Of a stretch of 5,023 bases of DNA, positions 1 to 5,023 are shown in pieces. The stretch is taken from assembly GCA_030044035.1 (NCBI GenBank), contig JASHWN010000257.1, positions 1-5,023 of the forward strand, written 5' to 3'. The notes under the pieces were generated by a model that was given only the letters and a program-made list of their open reading frames with translations, was not told the origin of the DNA and made no database searches. The position numbers and the translations under genes are program-made. Numbering within the stretch: the first letter of the stretch is position 1; each line of letters starts with the position of its first letter. This stretch comes from Xanthobacteraceae bacterium (GTDB taxonomy: Bacteria > Pseudomonadota > Alphaproteobacteria > Rhizobiales > Xanthobacteraceae).

Positions 1-290
1 CTCGGGCGCTGATGAGCCGGCCGCGCCTTTTGTTGCTCGACGAGCCCTCGCTCGGACTCGCGCCGCTCATCGTCCGGCAGATTTTCGACGCCATCAGAAA
101 GCTCAACAGCGAAGACGGCTTGAGCGTGTTTCTGGTCGAGCAGAACGCCTACCATGCGCTCAAGCTCGCGCACCGCGGCTATGTCATGGTCAACGGCCTG
201 ATCACGCTGTCCGGCAGCGGCCGCGAACTGCTCGACCGTCCCGAAGTCAAATCCGCTTACCTCGAAGGCGGCCGGCAGCAAGTGCAATGA
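1..290 (+). CDS. livF: Branched-chain amino acid ABC transporter ATP-binding protein LivF, C-terminal part
   Basis: This is the 3' end of a gene whose start lies left of the window; the frame is already open at base 3 (reading RAL before the first Met), so the ATG at 12 is internal. The visible part starts just before the Walker B strand: [13 protein letters not shown] has the Mg-binding Asp and catalytic Glu encoded at 39-44, followed by the D-loop. The switch region reads FLVEQNA, with Gln where many ABC ATPases have His; this is typical of LivF and helps separate it from LivG (usually IEHD). The tail, with GYVMVNG and a '[15 protein letters not shown]' ending, is the usual LivF C-terminus. 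LivF pairs with LivG on the cytoplasmic face of the LivHM permease to power import of Leu/Ile/Val or related substrates. The stop TGA overlaps the next start (ATGA), indicating translational coupling. The Walker A and signature motifs fall outside the window. Confidence 0.95.
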   Translation, partial: RALMSRPRLLLLDEPSLGLAPLIVRQIFDAIRKLNSEDGLSVFLVEQNAYHALKLAHRGYVMVNGLITLSGSGRELLDRPEVKSAYLEGGRQQVQ

Positions 291-667
291 CCGAGCACCC
301 CGGCATCCTCGGCGCGATCGCCGACTTGCTCTACGAGGACGAGTCGTTCGGCATCTTTGTCCTGGTGACGGTCGTGCTCGGTGGCGGCGCCGCCGTGCTC
401 GCCGGCCGCGCCATCGCCGCGACGTGGCGGCCGTGGTGGCAGGTCGTCGTCTACATGCTGATCCTCGGCGGCGCGGTGCGCTTCATTCACTTTGCGCTGT
501 TCGGCGGTACGCTCGTCTCACCGCATTATTACGCGGTCGACAGCGCCGTTTGCCTTGCAGCCGGACTGCTCGGCTTCCGCGCCGCGCGGGTGTCGCAGAT
601 GGTCACGCAATACCGCTGGATCAATGGTCCCGACGGCCCATTGCGCTGGCGCCGCAAGGCGCAATGA
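287..667 (+). CDS. Small membrane protein of unknown function in the liv operon (DUF6867-like)
   Basis: This 126-aa protein starts at an ATG that overlaps the livF stop by four bases (ATGA), so it is very probably translated by coupling with livF. Three hydrophobic segments are visible: roughly residues 21-46 ([20 protein letters not shown]), 51-72 ([17 protein letters not shown]) and 80-100 (around [14 protein letters not shown]). The N-terminus is acidic (LLYEDESF) and the C-terminus is basic (ending [16 protein letters not shown]). I recall a family of such proteins, DUF6867, encoded next to liv genes in Bradyrhizobium-like bacteria; the assignment is from memory. No catalytic motif is visible. 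Its place between the ATPase and binding-protein genes suggests an accessory role with the transporter (stability, assembly or regulation), but this is inference from position only. Codon use resembles that of the neighbours, and nothing suggests truncation. Confidence 0.87.
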   Translation: MTEHPGILGAIADLLYEDESFGIFVLVTVVLGGGAAVLAGRAIAATWRPWWQVVVYMLILGGAVRFIHFALFGGTLVSPHYYAVDSAVCLAAGLLGFRAARVSQMVTQYRWINGPDGPLRWRRKAQ

Positions 668-710
668 CGTAACCTAAAGGCAAGTGAGCTTCGCACCTGC
701 TGCTCAAGCC

Positions 711-720
711 AGAGAGGGGA
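711..720 (+). promoter_or_regulatory. Ribosome binding site of the substrate-binding protein gene
   Basis: The purine-rich stretch AGAGAGGGGA ends five bases before the ATG at 726. It decides the start: a GTG at 684 in the same frame would add 14 residues before the signal peptide and has only a poorly spaced AAAGG. A strong dedicated site fits the need for far more binding protein than membrane components. Confidence 0.8.
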
Positions 721-725
721 CCATC

Positions 726-1853
726 ATGAAACGGATCGCCACGCTCGGCCTCGCGCTGGGCCTCGCCTGCGCGCTCGCAGGCTCCGCTACCGCCCAGGTC
801 AAGTTCGGTGTCGCCGGACCGATCACCGGCCCGAATGCCGCAACCGGCGCGCAGATGAAAAACGGCGTCGAGCAGGCCGCCGCCGATCTGAAGACCATCT
901 TGGGCCAGAAGATCAATGTGGAGTACGGCGATGACGTGTCCGATCCCAAGCAGGGCGTCTCGGTCGCCAACAATTTCGCCGCCGACGGCGTCAAGTTCGT
1001 GATCGGGCACTACAATTCCGGCGTGACCATCCCGGCTTCCGAGGTCTATCAGGAAAACGGCATCCTCCAGATCACGCCCGCCTCGACCAATCCGACCGTG
1101 ACCGAACGCGGCATGTGGAACATTTTCCGCACCTGCGGCCGCGACGATCAGCAGGGCCAAGTTGCCGGCAAGTACATCCTGGCGCACTTCAAGGGCAAGA
1201 AGATCGCCTTCGTCAACGACAAGACCACCTATGGCAAAGGCCTCGCCGACGAAACGTTGAAGACGATCCGCGCCGGCGGCATGAAGGAAGTGCTGAACGA
1301 AGGCATCAATACCGGCGAGAAGGACTATTCGGCGCTGATCTCGAAGATCAAGCAATCCGGCGCCGACCTCGTCTACTTCGGCGGACTGTACACCGAAGGC
1401 GGGCTGATCGTCCGGCAGATGCGCGATCAGGGCGTCAAGGCACCGCTGATGGGCGGCGACGGCATCACTTCGGACGAATTCGCGACCGTCGGCGGTCCGG
1501 GCGTGGTCGGCACGCTGATGACCTACGGTCCCGACCCGCGCAACCGGCCGGAGGCCAAGGCCGTGGTGGCGGAATTCCGCAAGAAGGGTTTCGAGCCGGA
1601 AGCCTACACGCTCTACAGCTACGCCGGCGTGCAGATCATCAAACAGGCCGCCGAAGCGGCGAAATCGGTCGATCCGAAAAAGGTCGCCGAGAAAATCCAT
1701 TCCGGCATGACCTTCCAGACCGTGCTCGGCCCCTACGCGTATGACAAGAAGGGCGACATCACCAAGCTCGACTACGTGATGTACATCTGGAAGAAAGACC
1801 CGAGCGGCAAGATCACCTACGTCCAATGCCCTGCGTCGGGTTGCCAGATGTAG
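726..1853 (+). CDS. livK: Periplasmic branched-chain amino acid-type substrate-binding protein
   Basis: This 375-aa protein is a type I periplasmic binding protein of the Leu/Ile/Val family (HAAT), which captures the substrate and delivers it to the LivHMGF permease. Residues 1-23 form a Sec signal peptide (MKR, a hydrophobic core, then ATA before Q24). Cys15 lies in the core but lacks a proper lipobox, so a lipoprotein is unlikely. The mature part starts VKFGVAGPITGPNA. Family landmarks in order are GHYNSGVTIPAS (about 94-105), ITPASTNP (116-123), FRTCGRDDQQG (134-144), DKTTYGKGLADE (165-176), the ligand-loop region GLYTEGG (220-226, with Glu224) and MGGDGITSDEF (242-252). Length is normal. 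The gene lies 58 bases after the small membrane protein gene and shares its operon; a terminator follows. The C-terminus CPASGCQM carries two cysteines (368 and 373), which is unusual as far as I recall. The ligand may be Leu/Ile/Val or another amino acid or amide; sequence alone does not settle it. Confidence 0.93.
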   Translation: MKRIATLGLALGLACALAGSATAQVKFGVAGPITGPNAATGAQMKNGVEQAAADLKTILGQKINVEYGDDVSDPKQGVSVANNFAADGVKFVIGHYNSGVTIPASEVYQENGILQITPASTNPTVTERGMWNIFRTCGRDDQQGQVAGKYILAHFKGKKIAFVNDKTTYGKGLADETLKTIRAGGMKEVLNEGINTGEKDYSALISKIKQSGADLVYFGGLYTEGGLIVRQMRDQGVKAPLMGGDGITSDEFATVGGPGVVGTLMTYGPDPRNRPEAKAVVAEFRKKGFEPEAYTLYSYAGVQIIKQAAEAAKSVDPKKVAEKIHSGMTFQTVLGPYAYDKKGDITKLDYVMYIWKKDPSGKITYVQCPASGCQM

Positions 1854-1875
1854 GTGTCCGCCTCACGTATTTCGG

Positions 1876-1905
1876 AAAGCCCGCGTTCGCCGCGGGCTTT
1901 TTCTT
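1876..1905 (+). terminator. Rho-independent terminator after the liv operon
   Basis: A perfect 10-bp stem (AAAGCCCGCG at 1876-1885 pairing with CGCGGGCTTT at 1891-1900) encloses a five-base loop and is followed by T-rich sequence (the right arm's TTT continues into TTCTTTT). It starts 22 bases after the stop of the binding-protein gene and ends just before the 3' end of the convergent ccdA gene. On the minus strand the stem is followed only by TTTCC, so it should work mainly for the liv operon and at best weakly for ccdA. Confidence 0.9.
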
Positions 1906-1906
1906 T

Positions 1907-2650
1907 TCACATCGCCAGCCGATTGAGCGCCGGAAACGCCGCCAAGAGCCAGCTGCCGAGATCGCTGATCCAGCCGGTGAAAAACGCAATCCCGGCGAGC
2001 ACGAGCAGTCCGCCCATCGCCCTCTCCACCATGGGCAGATGGGCGCGGAAGCCGGCGAGAAATGCAGCGAACGCCTCCGCGGCAAACGCGGCGATGATGA
2101 ACGGCACGCCGAGGCCGAGCGAGTAGACGGCCAACAGCCCGGCGCCGCGCGCCACGGTGCCTTGCGAGCCGGCGATCGCCAGGATGGCACCGAGGATCGG
2201 ACCGATGCAGGGCGTCCAGCCGAAGGCAAAAGCGAGACCCATGAGATAGGCGCCCCACAGCCCGACCGGCTTTTGCACCGCGAGCCGCCGCTCCCGCATC
2301 AGAAAGGCGATGCGGGTGACGCCGAGAAAATGCAGCCCCATGAGAATGATGACGATGCCGGCGATCTTGCCGAGCACATAGGAATAGGACCGCAACAGCG
2401 CGCCGATGGCGCTGGCGCTGGCGCCAAACGCAACGAACACGGTGGCGAAGCCGAACACGAACAGGAGCGCGGCGACGATCGTTTCGCGCCGCACTTGTGG
2501 CGCGGCTTCCTTGTCGGCGAAACGTTCGAGCGAGGTTCCGGTCAGGTAGACGAGATAGGGCGGCACCAGCGGCAACACGCATGGCGATAGAAAGCTCAGC
2601 ATCCCGGCAAGGAGCGCGGCCACGATGGTCACGTTCGGCATGGCAAGCAC
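1907..2650 (-). CDS. ccdA: CcdA-family cytochrome c biogenesis / thiol-disulfide transporter
   Basis: This 247-aa inner-membrane protein belongs to the CcdA/DsbD-beta family, which passes electrons from cytoplasmic thioredoxin to periplasmic thiol partners such as CcmG during cytochrome c maturation. The hallmark motifs are present: FLSPCVLPLVPPY with Cys24 in helix 1 and GWTPCIGPILGA with Cys148 in helix 4, the redox pair. About six hydrophobic helices are visible, near residues 8-35, 58-80, 88-112, 132-160, 170-195 and 208-230. Length matches stand-alone CcdA, with no DsbD alpha or gamma domain. The start is uncertain: a GTG at 2650 directly follows an in-frame TGA and has GGGG five bases upstream, whereas an ATG at 2641 (MPNVT) has no clear ribosome binding site. 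The three-residue difference does not matter functionally. The gene is transcribed alone, convergent with liv and divergent from the P1 hydrolase; no ccm genes or thioredoxin-like partner are in view. Confidence 0.95.
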   Translation of the reverse strand: MLAMPNVTIVAALLAGMLSFLSPCVLPLVPPYLVYLTGTSLERFADKEAAPQVRRETIVAALLFVFGFATVFVAFGASASAIGALLRSYSYVLGKIAGIVIILMGLHFLGVTRIAFLMRERRLAVQKPVGLWGAYLMGLAFAFGWTPCIGPILGAILAIAGSQGTVARGAGLLAVYSLGLGVPFIIAAFAAEAFAAFLAGFRAHLPMVERAMGGLLVLAGIAFFTGWISDLGSWLLAAFPALNRLAM

Positions 2651-2751
2651 TCATGCCCCGATGATCCCGGCGGCGCAAGCCCGCTTCCCTTCGGCCTACG
2701 AGGATGTGAAGGGACCTGCTGCGGCCGTTCACCTCGGAATGAAGTACTGCC

Positions 2752-2767
2752 CGCCAACCGGTTGACG
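2752..2767. promoter_or_regulatory. Near-perfect palindrome between divergent genes, possible operator
   Basis: CGCCAACCGGTTGACG is symmetric at 14 of 16 positions, with a perfect 10-bp core CAACCGGTTG (2755-2764). It lies in the 161-base region between the ccdA start and the P1 hydrolase start. Its right half overlaps TTGACG (2762-2767), a -35-like hexamer on the + strand; the matching -10 (TCCGCT near 2785) is poor. A dimeric regulator could bind here and cover the hydrolase promoter, but no regulator gene is in view. Such palindromes also occur by chance in GC-rich DNA. Confidence 0.25.
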
Positions 2768-2811
2768 CTGCCCGAAAAATCGTCTCCGCTTCATCCGCTT
2801 TGCGAGCCGCC

Positions 2812-3801
2812 ATGCGCAACCTCATCACCGACGTCCCCGGCCTGAAGGTGGGTCACGCCCAGGATATGCGGCTTGGCTCCGGCGCCACCGCGATCGTTTT
2901 CGACGAGCCGGCCATAGGGTCGATCGACCTGCGCGGCGGCGGGCCGGGCACCCGCGAAACCGCGCTGCTCGACCCGGCACAGACCGTGCAAGGCATCGAC
3001 GCCATCGCGCTATCCGGCGGCTCGGCGTTCGGCCTCGATGCCGCATCCGGCGTGCAGGCTTGGCTCAAGGAGCAGGGCCGCGGCTTTGCCGTCCGCTCGG
3101 CGCGCGTGCCCATCGTGCCAGCCGCGATCCTGTTCGATCTGCTCAGCGGCGGCGACAAGGACTGGGGCCGGTTTCCGCCCTATCGCGAACTGGGCTACGC
3201 CGCAGCCGCAGCAGCCGGCCTCGACTTCGCTCTCGGCAGCGCCGGCGCCGGCACCGGCGCAACCACCGTGAACTGCAAGGGCGGCATCGGCTCCGCCTCG
3301 GCGCAAAGCCCCGATGGCGCCATCGTCGGTGCGCTCGCCGCGGTCAACGCCGCCGGCAGCGTGCTCGTCGATACCGGTCCCTGGTTTTGGGCCGCGCCGT
3401 TCGAGCAAAACCGCGAGTTCGGCGGCCGTTCCTATCCGCAGCCGTTCCCGCCGCGTGCGCTCGCGGCGCAGACCAAAGGCACCGCCCGGACCAGCACCAC
3501 GCTGGTCGTCCTCGCCACTGACGCCGCGCTCACCAAGGCGCAGGCCAAGCGGCTCGCCGTCATGGCGCAGTCCGGCCTGTCGCGCGCCGTCTATCCGGTG
3601 CACACGCCGCTCGACGGCGACGTGATGTTCGCGGTCTCGACCGCGCGCCGGCCACTGGGCGACCCATTGTTGGCACTGACCGAACTCGGCACGCTCGCCG
3701 CCAATGTGGTGGCGCGGGCAATCGCGCGCGGCGTGTTCGAAGCCGCCACACTCCCCTTCCCCGGCGCGCTCAAAAGCTGGAAAGATCAGTTCGGTCGCTA
3801 A
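2812..3801 (+). CDS. P1-family self-processing hydrolase (DmpA/NylC-type, peptidase family S58)
   Basis: This 329-aa protein belongs to the P1/DmpA family: N-terminal-nucleophile-type hydrolases made as one chain and cut autocatalytically into two subunits, acting as aminopeptidases or amide/oligomer hydrolases. The N-terminus NLITDVPGLKVGHAQD is characteristic. Other family segments are DLRGGGPGTRET (39-50), ALSGGSAFGLDAASGV (66-81), AGAGTGATT...KGGIGSAS (144-163), TTLVVLATDAALTKAQAKRL (229-248) and HTPLDGDVMFAVST (264-277). By comparison with NylC as I remember it, the nucleophile should be Thr229, with Lys156, Asn179, Asp268 and Asp270 as active-site partners; the Thr-to-Asp spacing (39 and 41 residues) matches NylC Thr267, Asp306 and Asp308. 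The residue before the nucleophile is Ser228, where NylC has Asn. No signal peptide is seen, so the protein is probably cytoplasmic. ATG 2812 fits the family start better than an in-frame TTG at 2800, although its ribosome binding site is weak. The substrate cannot be told from sequence. Confidence 0.92.
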   Translation: MRNLITDVPGLKVGHAQDMRLGSGATAIVFDEPAIGSIDLRGGGPGTRETALLDPAQTVQGIDAIALSGGSAFGLDAASGVQAWLKEQGRGFAVRSARVPIVPAAILFDLLSGGDKDWGRFPPYRELGYAAAAAAGLDFALGSAGAGTGATTVNCKGGIGSASAQSPDGAIVGALAAVNAAGSVLVDTGPWFWAAPFEQNREFGGRSYPQPFPPRALAAQTKGTARTSTTLVVLATDAALTKAQAKRLAVMAQSGLSRAVYPVHTPLDGDVMFAVSTARRPLGDPLLALTELGTLAANVVARAIARGVFEAATLPFPGALKSWKDQFGR

Positions 3802-3807
3802 GCCCGC

Positions 3808-3822
3808 GCGCTGCCGCAGCGC
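3808..3822 (+). other. Short GC hairpin after the P1 hydrolase gene
   Basis: GCGCTG (3808-3813) and CAGCGC (3817-3822) can form a 6-bp stem with a three-base loop, seven bases after the hydrolase stop. No T-run follows (the next bases are AACGTG), so it is not a standard intrinsic terminator. It might slow polymerase or protect the 3' end of the message. Confidence 0.25.
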
Positions 3823-3888
3823 AACGTGCACAGAAGACACAACGCGCATTTTTCGCTCCGGCATTGCTGTGATTTGCGACCGTTTTCA

Positions 3889-3917
3889 TTGACTTATCTG
3901 GCAATTGCGCTTTCACT
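3889..3917 (+). promoter_or_regulatory. Possible promoter of the polysaccharide deacetylase gene
   Basis: TTGACT (3889-3894) is a good -35 match in a locally AT-richer stretch of this otherwise GC-rich window. A 17-base spacer leads to TTCACT (3912-3917), a weak -10 that is tolerable in alphaproteobacteria. It would place the transcript start about 25-30 bases before the GTG at 3951. The 149-base gap after the hydrolase supports an independent promoter, but the assignment rests on weak consensus matching. Confidence 0.3.
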
Positions 3918-3940
3918 TTCCGCGGAGCGGCAGTTGGGGT

Positions 3941-3946
3941 GGAGGG
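3941..3946 (+). promoter_or_regulatory. Ribosome binding site fixing the GTG start of the deacetylase gene
   Basis: GGAGGG ends four bases before the GTG at 3951, a near-consensus Shine-Dalgarno at good spacing. It marks this GTG as the start, since the next in-frame ATG (around 4326) would remove the signal/anchor segment and linker. Confidence 0.7.
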
Positions 3947-3950
3947 TGCT

Positions 3951-5023
3951 GTGCGCGTCCTTATTATTATCGTCGCTGCGTTGGCGACGCTCGGGCTTGC
4001 TGCATTCGGCGTCGTTGCCGCGCAAAGGGCAGTCCAGCCGGCCAGTGCGGTGGCAGCCACGCAGGTCGCCAAGCCGGTAGTGCCGCTCGCAGCGTCTCCG
4101 GTCAGCGAAAAGCCGGTCCAGCCAGCGGTCCAGGCACCGGTTGCGGCGCCTGTGGTCGCGACGCCCGCGCCCGCTGCGGCCGTGCCGGCCGAACCCGTGC
4201 GGCTGGCACAAAACGCCCCGGCGGCGAGCGGCCCTGCACCTGCGGGCACCGCGCTCGCCAACGCCACGCCATCCGGCTCCACCGGCACCACGAACAGCGC
4301 GCTTGCTTGCGACAAGCCGGGCGCCATGGGGCTCGCCCGCGTCGTCGAGATCGACACCAAAGGCGGCCCCGCCTTCGGCTTCGAGCATTTCAAGCAATAC
4401 GACTTCCTGCGCGAGCACGAAGTGGTGCTGACGTTCGATGACGGCCCGTGGCCGGAGAATACGCCCGCGGTGCTCAAGGCGTTGTCCGACCAATGCCTCA
4501 AAGCGACGTTCTTCGAGATCGGCGAGCACGCCACCTGGCATCCGGAAATTTCCAAGATGGTCGCCGCCGCCGGCATGACCATCGGCAGCCACACCTGGTC
4601 GCACAAGGATTTGGCCAGGAATCCTTACGCCGACGACATCGAGCAGGCCAAGCAGGAGATCGAGATGGGCGTGAGCGCCGTACATGCGGCGGTCGACGGC
4701 CCGGTCGCGCCGTTCTTCCGCTTCCCGGACCTGCAGCAGCCGCCAGTGCTGCTGTCGTATCTCGGCGAGCGCAACATTGCGACCTTCTCCACCGACATCG
4801 ACTCGTTCGATTTCAAGATGCGGCGGCCCGAGCAGGTCATCAAATCGGTGATGAGCAAGCTGGAAAAACGCGGCAAAGGCATCGTGCTGATGCACGACTT
4901 CCAGCACGCCACCGCCGAGGCATTGCCCGAAATCTTGCGTCGGCTCAAGGCGGCGGGTTTCAAGGTCGTGCACATGGTGCCGAAGGCGCCGGTCACCACG
5001 ATCGCCAAATACGACGACATGCT
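3951..5023 (+). CDS. Exported or membrane-anchored polysaccharide deacetylase (NodB family, CE4), 3' end missing
   Basis: The frame opens at a GTG with a strong ribosome binding site and stays open for 357 codons to the window edge, so the C-terminus is cut, probably by only a few residues. Residues 3-24 are hydrophobic (VLIIIVAALATLGLAAFGVV), a signal peptide or anchor with a possible cleavage site before Gln25. Residues about 25-118 form an Ala/Pro/Val-rich, low-complexity linker. The catalytic domain follows with the CE4 motifs: TFDDG (Asp163 as base, Asp164 for metal), HTWSH (His214 and His218 for metal), FFRFPD (Arg257), STDIDSFDF (Asp282, Asp284, Asp287) and IVLMHD (His315). Such enzymes remove N- or O-acetyl groups from envelope glycans such as peptidoglycan, chitin-like polymers or exopolysaccharide; here it would act in the periplasm. 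Motif 3 lacks the usual Pro-Tyr/Gly ending. The gene is monocistronic as far as visible. The polymer it acts on is unknown. Confidence 0.9.
   Translation, partial: MRVLIIIVAALATLGLAAFGVVAAQRAVQPASAVAATQVAKPVVPLAASPVSEKPVQPAVQAPVAAPVVATPAPAAAVPAEPVRLAQNAPAASGPAPAGTALANATPSGSTGTTNSALACDKPGAMGLARVVEIDTKGGPAFGFEHFKQYDFLREHEVVLTFDDGPWPENTPAVLKALSDQCLKATFFEIGEHATWHPEISKMVAAAGMTIGSHTWSHKDLARNPYADDIEQAKQEIEMGVSAVHAAVDGPVAPFFRFPDLQQPPVLLSYLGERNIATFSTDIDSFDFKMRRPEQVIKSVMSKLEKRGKGIVLMHDFQHATAEALPEILRRLKAAGFKVVHMVPKAPVTTIAKYDDM

Noticed and set aside
684..725. An upstream GTG start for the substrate-binding protein gene
   Set aside because: It would put 14 extra residues before a normal signal peptide, and the strong ribosome binding site at 711-720 serves the ATG at 726.
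621..1826. A 401-codon open frame on the minus strand opposite the binding-protein gene
   Set aside because: It mirrors the codon pattern of the strong + strand gene in GC-rich DNA, has a His/Asp/Gly/Leu-heavy composition with no recognisable domain, and crosses the neighbouring gene's 3' end. The + strand protein is clearly a known family.
2686..2714. Inverted repeat TCCCTTC / GAAGGGA with a 15-base loop upstream of ccdA
   Set aside because: Only 7 bp with a long loop and no T-run or known riboswitch or leader features; it could easily occur by chance.
1863..2828. A 321-codon minus-strand frame and a 254-codon plus-strand frame (1826-2590) over ccdA
   Set aside because: Both are alternative frames of ccdA; their products are Arg-rich or charged without membrane segments or motifs, whereas the 1907-2650 frame gives a textbook six-helix CcdA.
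3894..4973. A 359-codon open frame on the minus strand opposite the deacetylase gene
   Set aside because: Its product is low-complexity and rich in Arg, Gly, His and Asp without motifs, while the + strand frame shows all the CE4 motifs, a signal segment and a ribosome binding site.
1..5023. A novel defence, mobile or RNA-based system
   Set aside because: No transposase, integrase, terminal repeats, direct-repeat arrays, tRNA or rRNA, or unusual gene pairing was seen; every gene fits a housekeeping or accessory metabolic role.

Overview
The window is about 5 kb of GC-rich DNA, tightly packed with genes and without mobile-element signs. Base composition and protein style (the FRTCGRDDQQG and KTTYGKGLADE segments of the binding protein, and the small membrane protein behind livF) suggest an alphaproteobacterium of the Hyphomicrobiales, in the Bradyrhizobium/Rhodopseudomonas or Xanthobacteraceae neighbourhood. 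That placement is an inference from remembered families, not a search result.

Layout. Positions 1-1853 (+) are the 3' end of a branched-chain amino acid (HAAT/Liv) ABC transporter operon. It holds the C-terminal part of the LivF ATPase, an overlapping 126-aa membrane protein of unknown function (DUF6867-like), and a periplasmic Leu/Ile/Val-type substrate-binding protein with its own strong ribosome binding site. A clear intrinsic terminator lies just past the binding protein, between convergent genes. Positions 1907-2650 (-) encode a six-helix CcdA thiol-disulfide transporter. A 161-base divergent intergenic region follows; it contains a near-perfect 16-bp palindrome. Positions 2812-3801 (+) encode a P1-family (DmpA/NylC-type) self-processing N-terminal-nucleophile hydrolase. 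After a 149-base gap with a weak promoter-like site, a GTG-started, membrane-anchored or secreted polysaccharide deacetylase (NodB family) begins at 3951 and runs off the right edge. Its frame is open to the end of the window.

How the genes relate. The first three form one functional unit: periplasmic capture of amino acids (or similar amides), ATP-driven import, and a small membrane protein of unknown role. ccdA, the P1 hydrolase and the deacetylase look like separate transcription units for periplasmic thiol reduction/cytochrome c maturation, peptide or amide hydrolysis, and cell-envelope polysaccharide modification. I see no phage, transposon, CRISPR, RNA gene or defence system, and no convincing new multi-gene system. 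The points most worth a second look are the uncharacterised Liv-linked membrane protein, the altered self-cleavage residue of the P1 hydrolase, and the unusual third motif and long Ala/Pro/Val linker of the deacetylase.
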